Below, piece by piece: positions 25,997 to 34,048 of a stretch of 64,000 nt of DNA. Made by a program: the position numbers and the translations under genes. Source of the stretch: Bradyrhizobium sp. U87765 SZCCT0048 (GTDB lineage: Bacteria; Pseudomonadota; Alphaproteobacteria; Rhizobiales; Xanthobacteraceae). The notes beneath the pieces were generated by a model. That model had not been told where the DNA came from. It saw nothing but the letters and a program-made list of their open reading frames with translations, and searched no databases. The stretch is from contig NZ_JAFCMM010000006.1 in the NCBI RefSeq assembly GCF_018131225.1, forward strand, positions 248,001 through 312,000, read 5' to 3'. Numbering within the stretch: the stretch's first letter is position 1; each line of letters starts with the position of its first letter.

Positions 25997-27517
25997 TCAG
26001 AAGCTGCGGAGAATCTGAACCGAGCCGTTGTAGAGGTTCTGGTTCTTCATCTCGTAGGTACCGGCGGCCACACCCGGGATGGTGTTGGCGTTGGCGGTGA
26101 AGACGCCGTTCTGGTTCTGGATCAGCCGGGTGTAGGTGAACTCAGCCGACAGCGTCAGGTTCTGGACCGGGGTCCAGGCCGTACGCGTACCAACCTGGGC
26201 AACCGCGAAGTTGAAGTTGCCGGTGTTGGTGCCGCCGAAGGTGCCGGTGCTCAGACCGCCCGTGAGGGCGTTCGCAGCAGCAAGCAGAGCCGCGTTGCCA
26301 GCCGAACCGTAGTTGATCGCGGTGTACGAACCGAACACCGAGGTGCGCCAGGCCGGGTTCCAGTAGTGCTCGTAGTACGCGCTCACTTCCCACGCCGAGC
26401 TCAGGTCGATGCTCGAGCCATTGGCCGAGTTGGTGCCCGAGTAGACGCCGTCGAGCGCATAGCCGAACGCCAGGCTGCCCGCGGTGCCGGCGCCGGTGCC
26501 GACCTTGGCGTAACGACCGCCGCCCGAGGTATCCTGGGTGCCGCCGAACACGTACTTGGCCGCGCCCTTGGCATAGCTGGCTTCGACCTTCAGGCTGTCG
26601 CCCACGCCGGTCGGCAGGTTCTTCAGCTCGAAGGCGCCGGTGAAGGCATAGCCCCAGGCCGACGACGGATGACCGGTGTCGCTGTTGGTCGAGGTGTAGT
26701 AGGTGCCGTGAACTTCATGCGCAGCGGCGCCGAAGTGCAGCGAACCCCAGGCCTGGTCGAGGCGCAGGTTGGCGACGATATCCGGCACGTGATCGCCGGT
26801 CTGGACGTTGCCCGTGAAGGTGTTGGACGACACGCCGTACGCCTGAGTCGCGGAACCGAACGGGCCGAGGAAGCCGGCCGACGCGTTCACGACACCAGCC
26901 GAACGGTAGGGCTGGGCGTCTTCGAGCGAGATCGTCGCCGACACGCCGTTGCCGAACGAGGCGGTGTAGGCGATCTGCGGGATGCCGGTGGTGTTGTTCG
27001 AGCCACCGAGGAAGCCCGAAGAAATCCACGGCTTGGCGAGCGCCCACTGCGGATCGAACTGCGACACGGCCTTACCGAAGGTGAAGCCGGCGAACTGGAT
27101 GAACAGGAAGTCGTTCTCGACAAAGCCGCCCGCGATGCTCTCGCGGCCCTGCAGGAAGTCGAACTGGATGTTCGCGTAGGTACGAACAACGCCGTATTCG
27201 GTGGCGGTGCGCGTGTCGAGGAACAGGTTCAGACGCTCGCGGGTGTTGAAGTAGTTGCGGTTGTACGAGTTCGCACCGCCGGTGCCGCCCTGCCAGAACG
27301 GCGCGTCATAGGTACCGCCGTTGAAGGTGGTGTCCAAACGCAGCGCGCCGCCGATGCGGATGCAGGTATCGGTGCCGGGGATGTAGTAGAAGCCCGCGCC
27401 GTAGAGCGAGCAGATCTTCACATACTCGACAGCCTTCGCCTTGACCGGCAGATCGGCCGCCTGGGCGCCGGTCAGCGCGACGAGACCCGCCGCGGTGCCG
27501 AGCACGAAGCTCTTCAT
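25997..27517 (-). CDS. outer-membrane porin of the bradyrhizobial type
   Basis: A 506-residue trimeric-porin-family protein for passive diffusion across the outer membrane. It has a signal peptide (MKSFVLGTAAGLVALTGAQA, mature ADLPVKAKAVEYVKICS). The conserved porin-2 opening YGAGFYYIPGTDTCIRIGG follows. Many alternating beta strands end with the aromatic C-terminus GSVQILRSF. A second exported-beta-barrel sign is the Tyr/Asn-rich loops. The ATG at 27517 is the conventional start, but the strong ribosome-binding site fits a TTG four codons upstream (27529). A strong terminator follows. Codon use is extremely G/C-ended, consistent with high expression. Confidence 0.93.
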   Translation of the reverse strand: MKSFVLGTAAGLVALTGAQAADLPVKAKAVEYVKICSLYGAGFYYIPGTDTCIRIGGALRLDTTFNGGTYDAPFWQGGTGGANSYNRNYFNTRERLNLFLDTRTATEYGVVRTYANIQFDFLQGRESIAGGFVENDFLFIQFAGFTFGKAVSQFDPQWALAKPWISSGFLGGSNNTTGIPQIAYTASFGNGVSATISLEDAQPYRSAGVVNASAGFLGPFGSATQAYGVSSNTFTGNVQTGDHVPDIVANLRLDQAWGSLHFGAAAHEVHGTYYTSTNSDTGHPSSAWGYAFTGAFELKNLPTGVGDSLKVEASYAKGAAKYVFGGTQDTSGGGRYAKVGTGAGTAGSLAFGYALDGVYSGTNSANGSSIDLSSAWEVSAYYEHYWNPAWRTSVFGSYTAINYGSAGNAALLAAANALTGGLSTGTFGGTNTGNFNFAVAQVGTRTAWTPVQNLTLSAEFTYTRLIQNQNGVFTANANTIPGVAAGTYEMKNQNLYNGSVQILRSF

Positions 27518-27526
27518 GGTATTCGT

Positions 27527-27540
27527 CAAAATAGACCTCC
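27527..27540 (-). promoter_or_regulatory. porin ribosome-binding site positioned for a TTG start
   Basis: On the minus strand GGAGG (27540-27536) is followed after 6 bases by TTG (27529-27527), in frame with and 12 bases before the ATG at 27517. From GGAGG to that ATG is 18 bases, too long for a normal site. The spacing suggests that the protein really starts MTNTMKSFVLG. Confidence 0.6.
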
Positions 27541-28038
27541 AAGTTGACTGGTAGGCCCGGTGCGCCGGTGTCGATGGTCGACCGGCGCGCCGTGCCTGCA
27601 AAACCCGACAGGGCGTTTCGCGGAGAACGCGACGCACTTGGGCGAGAGCCCTGGACGGGACGACTTGAGGGTGCCCCCCTCCGCCGCAGGAGGATTGTTA
27701 TGTTCCCAAGACAACTAATTCAAATATCAAACCTAGTTATGTATTTTTCTCCAAGAAAATGTGGCAATCTGGCCACAATGGCGGGGTTACATCTTGGTAA
27801 CCTGAAAAACGTCAGGAATTTCAGCGAGGTAGGCGCGGTCTTCTGCTTGCGTTGGTTATGTTTCTAAAATACACTTCTTCACGATCACGTGAGATTCGTT
27901 GCATTTCCGTCGGGGCGGGCATGTCCGTCTGGCGGGGCAGGGCCGGCGGAGGCCGGATGCGGCGGGACTCGCCAATAAAGAAAGGGACGTCGAGGAAATC
28001 GTCGCCCATCGGAGGATCCACGCTCGGCGGAGGAGGAC
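27541..28038. other. divergent porin-MarR intergenic region
   Basis: About 500 bases. The part at 27705-27900 is unusually A/T-rich and should hold the porin promoter (minus strand) and perhaps the MarR promoter. The stem GTGGC/GCCAC lies near 27761-27776. On the plus strand AGGAGG (27688-27693) stands six bases before an ATG opening a 55-codon frame (27700-27867); see the findings. No known regulatory RNA was recognised. Confidence 0.4.
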
Positions 28039-28644
28039 ATGTTGGTTCGGAGAAAGGCACAGCGGGACGAGGGGCCCCTCTTTGCTGCGAGCAAGCCGGC
28101 AGTGACCAAGGGGCCGTCAAAGGCGGCCCGGCCGGGCTCGTCGAAACTCCCCAAGGAACGCGTGCCGCTGATCGTCAGCCGCGAGTACAAGGTGTTTCGC
28201 CAGATCGTCTGGGACATCGTGGCGATCAACAACAATCTCGAGGAGATGCGCCGGCGCTGGGCCAAGAAGTTCGGCGTCACCGGGCCGCAGTGGATGATCA
28301 TGATGGCGATCAACGACCTCGACCAGGGCGGTGGCGTCTCGGTCGGCGAGGTCTCCGCCAAGATCCAGGCTGTGTCGACCTTCGTCACCACCCAGACCAA
28401 GCTGCTGGAGCAGCGCGGCCTGCTCAAGCGGGCCACCTCGGCCGAAGATGCCCGGGTCGTGCTGATGTCGCTGTCGGACCGCGCCTGCCGCGAGATCTCG
28501 ACCTACTTCAGCCGCTGGGGCGAATTTCACGACTTCATCTTCGGCGATCTCGACGCCGCCGCGGTGCGCCAGTTGCAGCGCCAGATGGAAGACCTCAAGA
28601 AGCGCACCGACACGGTCTGCCGCCGTGTCATGGAAGAGAGCTGA
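28039..28644 (+). CDS. MarR-family transcriptional regulator
   Basis: A 201-residue winged-helix protein. After a basic, disordered N-terminus of about 45 residues comes a helical dimer segment (REYKVFRQIVWDIVAINNNLE). The DNA-binding part is GVTGPQWMIMMAI, VSVGEVSAKIQAVSTFVTTQTKLLEQRGLL, then the wing RATSAEDARVVLMSLSD. The last helix, PxxR-like, completes the dimer interface. GGAGGAGG precedes the ATG. It is divergent from the porin gene across about 500 bases, so the porin is one candidate target. The ligand is unknown. Confidence 0.88.
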   Translation: MLVRRKAQRDEGPLFAASKPAVTKGPSKAARPGSSKLPKERVPLIVSREYKVFRQIVWDIVAINNNLEEMRRRWAKKFGVTGPQWMIMMAINDLDQGGGVSVGEVSAKIQAVSTFVTTQTKLLEQRGLLKRATSAEDARVVLMSLSDRACREISTYFSRWGEFHDFIFGDLDAAAVRQLQRQMEDLKKRTDTVCRRVMEES

Positions 28645-28912
28645 GCGCCGCATGCGGCGCTCGCCGGTGGCGCCTGCCCCGGCGGCCGTTCTGGGCGCGG
28701 TCGATCGTTCCTGATGGTCGATGCCGGCCGGCCTCATCGCTGGCCATGTGCTCGTCCGCGTGATGCGGGGCGCGCCGGCCATGGCCGCGGTTGCAATTCC
28801 CGCGCGTGACGGACGCTCCTGAAGCCGCGCGATCCCGACCGCCTCGCCGGATCTTTGGCCTCCACCTGGGGCGGCCGCGCCCGTCGAGGCGAGGGCGCGT
28901 ATCCGCCGAGGG

Positions 28913-29149
28913 TCAGAACGCCTTGAAGGTGATGATGGTGTAGGTGTCCTGGATGCCCGGCAGCACCTGCACCTTCTCGTTGACGAAGTGGCCGATGTCG
29001 ATGTCCTTGTCGACGTAGAACTTCACCAGCAGGTCGTAGTCGCCAGCGGTCGAATAGATCTCCGATGCGATCTCGGCTTCGGCCAGTGCGTTGGCGACCG
29101 TGTAGGACTGGCCGAGCTTGCACTTGATCTGAACGAAAAAGGGGATCAT
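28913..29149 (-). CDS. stand-alone Lrp/AsnC ligand-binding (RAM) domain protein
   Basis: A 78-residue protein consisting only of the alpha/beta RAM domain that follows the helix-turn-helix in Lrp/AsnC regulators: MIPFFVQIKCKLGQSYTVA, AEIASEIYSTAGDYDLLVKF, VNEKVQVLPGIQDTYTIITF. The STAGDYDLL and PGIQxTxT motifs line the small-molecule and oligomer contacts in this fold. No DNA-binding domain is present or encoded next to it. GGAG lies 8 bases upstream of the ATG. Such proteins can assemble with full Lrp proteins or act as amino-acid sensors; the role here is unknown. Confidence 0.88.
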   Translation of the reverse strand: MIPFFVQIKCKLGQSYTVANALAEAEIASEIYSTAGDYDLLVKFYVDKDIDIGHFVNEKVQVLPGIQDTYTIITFKAF

Positions 29150-29180
29150 CCGGTGTCTCCAGGTGGCGATGTTGGCCGCA

Positions 29181-29242
29181 CTATAGCGTTTTCGGCCCGT
29201 GGGGATACCCGGTTCGGGGCAGGAAAACGTGCAAAAACAACA
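29181..29242 (+). repeat. diverged copy of the about 62-bp interspersed repeat
   Basis: Starts CTATAGCGTTTTCGG and continues with GATACCCGGTTCGGGGCAGG, AAAACGTG and CAAAAACAACAG. The order of blocks is the same as in the tandem copies at 24269-24393. It lies just upstream of the RAM-domain gene and before thiD. Confidence 0.65.
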
Positions 29243-29356
29243 GAATGCGGGGCGTTTCCGGCGGGCCGATCGCCGCATCCGCGCGGCTGCGGCCGATCGG
29301 TCTCCCGCCGTGCGTAAGGGTCGCGCGAGCGGAGGTTTTGTGGCACCTGTTGCGCC

Positions 29357-30190
29357 ATGACCACGCCCATCGCATTGACCATCGCCGGCTCCGACTCCAG
29401 CGGCGGCGCCGGCATCCAGGCCGATCTCAAGAGCTTCGCCGCCTGCGGCGTTTTCGGCGCGTCGGTGATCACCGCGCTCACCGCCCAGAATACCCGCGGC
29501 GTCACCGCGATCCATTCGGTGCCGGCCGATTTAGTCACGGCGCAGATCGATGCGGTGTTCAGCGATCTCGCGGTCGGCGCGGTCAAGATCGGCATGGTCG
29601 CGCAACGCGATGTCGTCGAGGCGATCATCGCCGGGCTCGCGCGCTGGGCGCCGCGCCTTGTCGTTCTTGATCCGGTGATGATCGCGACATCGGGCGATCG
29701 CCTGCTGAAGGAAGATGCGATCGCGCGGCTGCGCGAGGGCCTCATTCCGCTGGCGCATCTCATCACGCCGAACCTGCCGGAAGCGGCGGCGCTGCTCGGC
29801 TGTGCCGTCGCGCAGGACGATGCGGAGATCGAGCGGCAGGGGCGGGCGCTGCTCGCGCTCGGCTGTCCCGCGGTGCTCGTCAAGGGCGGCCATGGCACCG
29901 GCGCGGAGAGCGCCGACTATCTTATCGACGCGAACGGCGTCGTGCGGTTCGCCGCGCCGCGCATCGTGACGCGCAACACCCACGGCACCGGCTGCTCGCT
30001 GTCCTCGGCGATCGCGGCAGGTCTTGCGCGCGGCGAGGATCTCGTCACCGCAGTGCGCCGCGCCAAGGACTACATCACCGCGGCGATCGCCGCCGCGGAT
30101 CAGCTCGCCGTCGGTCATGGCGCGGGGCCGGTGCATCACTTCCACGCGTTCGCGCACGTCGATGGCCGCGCGCCGCGCGCGCCTTCCTGA
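29357..30190 (+). CDS. thiD: bifunctional HMP kinase / HMP-phosphate kinase
   Basis: Phosphorylates 4-amino-5-hydroxymethyl-2-methylpyrimidine twice for thiamine pyrophosphate synthesis in the cytoplasm. The 277 residues match ThiD length. Key motifs are IAGSDSSGGAGIQADLKSF at the N-terminus, ALTAQNTRGV, DPVMIATSGDRLL, ITPNLPEAAALLG, VLVKGGHG, and the anion-hole motif NTHGTGCSLSSAIAAGLA. It stands alone; no other thi gene is adjacent. I looked for a TPP riboswitch in the 115 bases before the start and did not find its conserved blocks. Confidence 0.95.
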   Translation: MTTPIALTIAGSDSSGGAGIQADLKSFAACGVFGASVITALTAQNTRGVTAIHSVPADLVTAQIDAVFSDLAVGAVKIGMVAQRDVVEAIIAGLARWAPRLVVLDPVMIATSGDRLLKEDAIARLREGLIPLAHLITPNLPEAAALLGCAVAQDDAEIERQGRALLALGCPAVLVKGGHGTGAESADYLIDANGVVRFAAPRIVTRNTHGTGCSLSSAIAAGLARGEDLVTAVRRAKDYITAAIAAADQLAVGHGAGPVHHFHAFAHVDGRAPRAPS

Positions 30191-30284
30191 GCAGGGTGTG
30201 CTGAAGCACCTGCGCGGCTCTCTCCGGCTGCCGGCTTCCGGGCGTGTCGTCCCGAGCGCACGCAAACCCCGCCTTGACGAACAT

Positions 30285-30315
30285 GTCAGCGCGCTGACTG
30301 TCGTGTGACTGTCGC
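30285..30315 (+). promoter_or_regulatory. PHO box overlapping a 14-bp palindrome, upstream of pmtA
   Basis: CTGTCGT-GTGA-CTGTCGC at 30298-30315 is a direct repeat of a 7-mer with an 11-base period, the architecture of PhoB boxes (consensus CTGTCAT, four bases, CTGTCAT). It ends 64 bases before the pmtA start. The perfect palindrome GTCAGCGCGCTGAC (30285-30298) abuts it. The site is seen; PhoB binding is inferred. Confidence 0.6.
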
Positions 30316-30379
30316 AGTCCGTTGCTATGCGGATTCCACAGGTTGCTGACACGATTCCAACAGCGGGCGCGGGCAGGGC

Positions 30380-31039
30380 ATGACCTCCACGGACCTCAAC
30401 ACAACCATCGTTGAAACCGCGTACAGCCGCTGGGCGCCGATCTACGACGCCGTCTGCGGCCCCGTCATGCTGCAGGGCCGCCGCGCTGCCGCGGCCGCCG
30501 CGCGCAGCGTAGGCGGCAAGATCCTCGAGGTCGGTGTCGGCACCGGATTGTCGTTCGACGACTACGACGCGCGCACCGAGATCACCGGCATCGATCTGTG
30601 CGAGCCGATGCTGGCCAAGGCCCGCGCCAAGATGGCAAGCGGGCGCTATCCCCACGTCAAGGCAGTGCATCTGATGGATGCGCACCAGATGGCGTTCGCC
30701 GACGAGACCTTCGATTGTGTCGTCGCGCAGTTCGTCATCACCCTTGTCGCCAATCCCGAGCAGGTGCTGTCGGAGTGCCACCGGGTGGTGAAGCCGGGCG
30801 GGCGCATCATCCTCGTCAATCATCTCTATTCCGAGCGCGGCGTCGCCGCGGCGGTCGAACGCTGGGCGGCGCAGAAGACCCGCTCGCTCGGGCTGCGGCC
30901 GGAGTTTCCGTTCGCCCGCCTGCAGGCGTGGGCGAGCGCCAACAACGAAACGGTGCTGGTCGAGCGCCGCAAGGTCGCGCTCGGTATCTACACCCTGGTG
31001 TGCTTCGAACGGACGATGCCGCAACTCGCCGCGGCCTGA
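30380..31039 (+). CDS. pmtA: phosphatidylethanolamine N-methyltransferase
   Basis: A SAM-dependent methyltransferase of 219 residues that converts phosphatidylethanolamine stepwise to phosphatidylcholine at the membrane. The segment AYSRWAPIYDAVCGPVM and the SAM motif ILEVGVGTGLSFDDY (residues 48-62) are characteristic of the Rhodobacter/bradyrhizobial PmtA type. GIDLCEPML, AHQMAFADETFDCVVAQF and VVKPGGRIILVNH follow. It is downstream of a PHO box and 69 bases before a PlcP-like gene, so synthesis and turnover of the same lipid may be encoded together. Related UbiE-like methyltransferases are the alternative, less likely given the EVGVGTGLS motif. Confidence 0.85.
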   Translation: MTSTDLNTTIVETAYSRWAPIYDAVCGPVMLQGRRAAAAAARSVGGKILEVGVGTGLSFDDYDARTEITGIDLCEPMLAKARAKMASGRYPHVKAVHLMDAHQMAFADETFDCVVAQFVITLVANPEQVLSECHRVVKPGGRIILVNHLYSERGVAAAVERWAAQKTRSLGLRPEFPFARLQAWASANNETVLVERRKVALGIYTLVCFERTMPQLAAA

Positions 31040-31108
31040 CGGGCGGGCAGCGGCGTCATCGTCCTGTCACTCGAATCTGGTAGCGGCTCGCGCATGGGAA
31101 GTGACGTT

Positions 31109-31909
31109 ATGAGCGAAAGTCATCCGGAACGACGCTTCCGCACGCTGTTCATCTCAGACGTGCACCTCGGAGCCCGCGGCTCGCAGACCGACCGCCTGCT
31201 CGATTTCCTGCGTTACCATGATGCCGATACCATCTATCTCGTCGGCGATATCATCGACGGCTGGGCCCTGAAGTCGAACTGGTACTGGCCGCAGTCGCAC
31301 AACGATTTCGTCCAGAAGATGCTGCGCAAGGCGCGCAAGGGCGCGCGCGTCGTCTACGTCCCGGGCAACCACGACGAGTTCCTGCGCTCCTACTACGGCA
31401 CCCACGCCGGCGGCATCGAGGTCGTCGAGCAGATCATCCATGAGGGCGCCGACGGCAAGCGCTATCTGGTGATCCACGGCGACATCTTCGATCTCGTCGT
31501 GCAGAATGCGCGCTGGCTCGCCCACCTCGGCGACAAGGCCTACGATTTCGCGATCCAGATGAATCGCCTGGTCAACATGTTCCGTCGCCTGTTCGGCTTC
31601 CCGTACTGGTCGCTGTCGCAGTGGGCCAAGCTCAAGGTCAAGAACGCCGTCAACTACATCGGCGCATTCGAGAAGACCCTGGCCGGCGAGGCGCGGCGTC
31701 ACAACGCCGACGGCGTGATCTGCGGCCACATCCATTTCGCCACCATCCGCGACGAGCACGGCGTGCGCTACATGAATTGCGGCGACTGGGTCGAGAGCTG
31801 CACCGCGATCGTCGAGCACGACGACGGCCGTTTCGAGGTGCTGCGCTGGACCGGGCCGCTGACGCACACCGCGCCGGTGGTGCAGCCGATGCCGGCCCAA
31901 GCCGCCTGA
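31109..31909 (+). CDS. plcP: metallophosphoesterase, likely phospholipase C PlcP (LpxH-like fold)
   Basis: A 266-residue calcineurin-like phosphoesterase usually auto-named UDP-2,3-diacylglucosamine diphosphatase. Metal ligands are visible: SDVHLG (17-19), GDIIDGW (46-52), GNHDE (86-90), IHGDIFD and GHIHF. Rhizobial PlcP, which cleaves phosphatidylcholine and related lipids to diacylglycerol under phosphate starvation, belongs to this family. It is typically followed directly by a GT4 glycosyltransferase, as here (stop and start overlap, TGATG). A PHO box and pmtA lie upstream. I therefore prefer PlcP over LpxH. GGAAG precedes the ATG at 31109; an ATG at 31094 is possible. Confidence 0.65.
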   Translation: MSESHPERRFRTLFISDVHLGARGSQTDRLLDFLRYHDADTIYLVGDIIDGWALKSNWYWPQSHNDFVQKMLRKARKGARVVYVPGNHDEFLRSYYGTHAGGIEVVEQIIHEGADGKRYLVIHGDIFDLVVQNARWLAHLGDKAYDFAIQMNRLVNMFRRLFGFPYWSLSQWAKLKVKNAVNYIGAFEKTLAGEARRHNADGVICGHIHFATIRDEHGVRYMNCGDWVESCTAIVEHDDGRFEVLRWTGPLTHTAPVVQPMPAQAA

Positions 31910-32961
31910 TGCGTATCCTCATCGCAACCGACGCCTGGCATCCTCAAGTCAACGGCGTCGTGCGCACGCTGACGATGATGGCGGATGCCGCCCGCAAGCT
32001 CGGCGCCGAGGTCAGCTTCCTGACGCCGCAGTCGTTCCGCACCGTGGCGATGCCGAGCTATCCGGACCTGCGCCTCGCGCTGCCCAACCCGGCGCAGATC
32101 ACGCGCCTGATCGCGGCGGCGCGGCCCGACAACATCCATATCGCGACCGAGGGGCCGATCGGCTTCCTGGTGCGGCGCTACTGCCGCAAGCACGGCATCC
32201 CCTTTACCACCAGCTTCCACACCCGTTTCCCCGAATACGTCTCGGCGCGCTTCCCGATCCCGGAAGCGTGGGTGTGGGCGGCGCTGCGCCGCTTCCATGC
32301 GCGCAGCGGCGCGGTGATGGCGGCGACGCCGGCGCTCGCCGACGAACTGCGCTCGCGCGGCTTTCGCAATGTCGTGCTGTGGCCGCGCGGCGTCGACGCC
32401 AATCTGTTCCGGCCGCGCGACAGCGATCTCGGCCTGACGCGTCCGGTGTTCCTGTCGGTCGGCCGCGTCGCGGTGGAGAAGAACCTCGAGGCGTTCCTGG
32501 CGCTTGATTTGCCGGGCACCAAGGTGGTGGTCGGCGACGGTCCGGCGCGCGCGCAGCTCGAAAAGCAGTATCCGGAGGCCGTGTTCCTCGGCGCCCGCCA
32601 TGGCGAGGCGCTGGCGGAGGCCTATGCCGCGGCGGACGTGTTTGTGTTCCCGAGCAAGACGGACACCTTCGGCCTCGTGCTGCTGGAGGCGCTGGCCTCC
32701 GGCGTGCCGGTCGCCGCCTATCCGGTGTGCGGCCCGCGCGATGTCATCGGCGACGCGCCGGTCGGCGTGCTCAGCGACGACCTGCACCAGGCCTGCCTGT
32801 CGGCGCTGTCGATCCCGCGATCGTCATGCCGCGCCTTCGCGCTGAAGATGACCTGGGAGGCCTGTGCCCGGGCCTTCATCGACAACGTGCTGCGCGTGCG
32901 CAGCGAGCACGACAGCGCCAAGGCGCCGCTGGTGTCGTCGGATCCGCATCTCGCCGCCTGA
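31909..32961 (+). CDS. GT4-type glycosyltransferase, possible glycolipid synthase (Agt-like)
   Basis: A 350-residue GT-B enzyme. The N-terminal domain starts MRILIATDAWHPQVNGVVRTL and has HIATEGPIGFLVRRYCRKHG and TSFHTRFPEY. The C-terminal donor domain has FLSVGRVAVEKNLEAFL, VVVGDGPARAQLE and the EX7E-like stretch FPSKTDTFGLVLLEALASGVPVAA. It overlaps the PlcP-like gene by one base, so the two are translationally coupled. In phosphate-starved marine and soil alphaproteobacteria, PlcP makes diacylglycerol and Agt glycosylates it, replacing phospholipid with glycolipid. MgtA-type mannosyltransferases share the same opening, so sugar and acceptor stay open. Confidence 0.75.
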   Translation: MRILIATDAWHPQVNGVVRTLTMMADAARKLGAEVSFLTPQSFRTVAMPSYPDLRLALPNPAQITRLIAAARPDNIHIATEGPIGFLVRRYCRKHGIPFTTSFHTRFPEYVSARFPIPEAWVWAALRRFHARSGAVMAATPALADELRSRGFRNVVLWPRGVDANLFRPRDSDLGLTRPVFLSVGRVAVEKNLEAFLALDLPGTKVVVGDGPARAQLEKQYPEAVFLGARHGEALAEAYAAADVFVFPSKTDTFGLVLLEALASGVPVAAYPVCGPRDVIGDAPVGVLSDDLHQACLSALSIPRSSCRAFALKMTWEACARAFIDNVLRVRSEHDSAKAPLVSSDPHLAA

Positions 32962-33018
32962 CCGGCGTTGCGGCGCCGCGCCTTGCCGCCGGAGCCGGCG
33001 CGGCGATAACATGATGCC

Positions 33019-34005
33019 ATGACCGACTCGCTCCCCGTCACAGCCGCCGACATCGATGCGGCGGCGCAGGTGCTGGCGCCCTATGCGGTGCGCACGCCGC
33101 TGATCACATCCCCCGCGCTCGATGCCTTGACCGGCGGTCGCGTGTTCCTCAAGGCCGAGGTGCTGCAGCGCACCGGCTCGTTCAAGTTCCGCGGCGCCTT
33201 CAACAAGATCGCATCGATTCCGCAGGCCGCGCGCGCGGCCGGCGTGGTGGCGTTCTCGTCGGGCAATCACGCCCAGGGCGTTGCCGCCGCAGCGGGGCTG
33301 CTCGGCATGCCCGCGACCATCGTCATGCCGGCGGATGCGCCGCTGTCGAAGCGCGAGCGCACCGCGGGCTATGGCGCCGAGGTCGTGCTCTACGACCGCC
33401 TGCGCGAGGACCGCGAAGCCATCGCGCGGGGCATCGCCACCGAACGCGGCGCGACGCTGGTGCCGCCTTATGACGACGTCAGGATCATCGCCGGGCAAGG
33501 CACCGCGGCGCGCGAGGCGTGCGAGGATCTCGCCGGCCTCGGGCTGGCACCGGACATCGTCGCCGCGCCGGCGTCCGGCGGCGGCCTGATCGCCGGCACG
33601 GCCATCGCCACCCGCGCGCGCTTTCCCAAGGCGACCATCATGACCGCGGAGCCCGACGGCTTTGACGACCATGCCCGCTCGTTCGCCAGCGGCCATCGCG
33701 AACCGCACCGCGCGGAGGGCACGACCATCTGCGACGCGCTGATGGCGACCATTCCCGGCGAGATCACGTTTGCGATCAACCAGCGGCTGGTGTCCCACGG
33801 CGTCACGGCCAGTGATACCGAAGTCGGCGCGGCCGTGGCGTTTGCATTCCGTGAGTTCAAGCTGGTGGTCGAGCCCGGCGGGGCCGTCGCGCTCGCCGCG
33901 CTGCTCGCCGGTCGCATCGATGCCCGCGGCAAGACGCTGGTGGTGGTGCTGTCCGGCGGCAATGTTGACGCCGACATGTTCGCGAAGCTGATCGGCGCGG
34001 CGTAG
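33019..34005 (+). CDS. threonine/serine dehydratase, short PLP form
   Basis: A fold-type II PLP enzyme of 328 residues that deaminates L-threonine (or L-serine) to 2-oxobutyrate (or pyruvate), or acts as a serine racemase. The PLP lysine is in TGSFKFRGAFNK (about residues 52-63). SSGNHAQGVA and the phosphate-binding SGGGLIAGTAIA loop follow, then VEPGGAVALAALL and VLSGGNVD. No C-terminal ACT regulatory domain is present, so it is the catabolic rather than the biosynthetic isoleucine-regulated form. It lies 57 bases after the glycosyltransferase with no functional link evident. Confidence 0.88.
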   Translation: MTDSLPVTAADIDAAAQVLAPYAVRTPLITSPALDALTGGRVFLKAEVLQRTGSFKFRGAFNKIASIPQAARAAGVVAFSSGNHAQGVAAAAGLLGMPATIVMPADAPLSKRERTAGYGAEVVLYDRLREDREAIARGIATERGATLVPPYDDVRIIAGQGTAAREACEDLAGLGLAPDIVAAPASGGGLIAGTAIATRARFPKATIMTAEPDGFDDHARSFASGHREPHRAEGTTICDALMATIPGEITFAINQRLVSHGVTASDTEVGAAVAFAFREFKLVVEPGGAVALAALLAGRIDARGKTLVVVLSGGNVDADMFAKLIGAA

Positions 34006-34048
34006 CTCGCGCGGCGCCGCTCATCGCATCAGGGCCATCTGCTCGACG

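Noticed and set aside
29243..29356. TPP riboswitch before thiD
   Set aside because: The conserved CTGAGA and the second conserved block of the aptamer are not found.
31065..31093. A second PHO box directly before the PlcP-like gene
   Set aside because: CTGTCAC is present, but the half-site 11 bases later (ATCTGGT) does not match.
31109..31909. LpxH as the primary call
   Set aside because: The fold fits, but overlap with a GT4 gene, pmtA upstream and the PHO box favour PlcP. LpxH is kept as the alternative.
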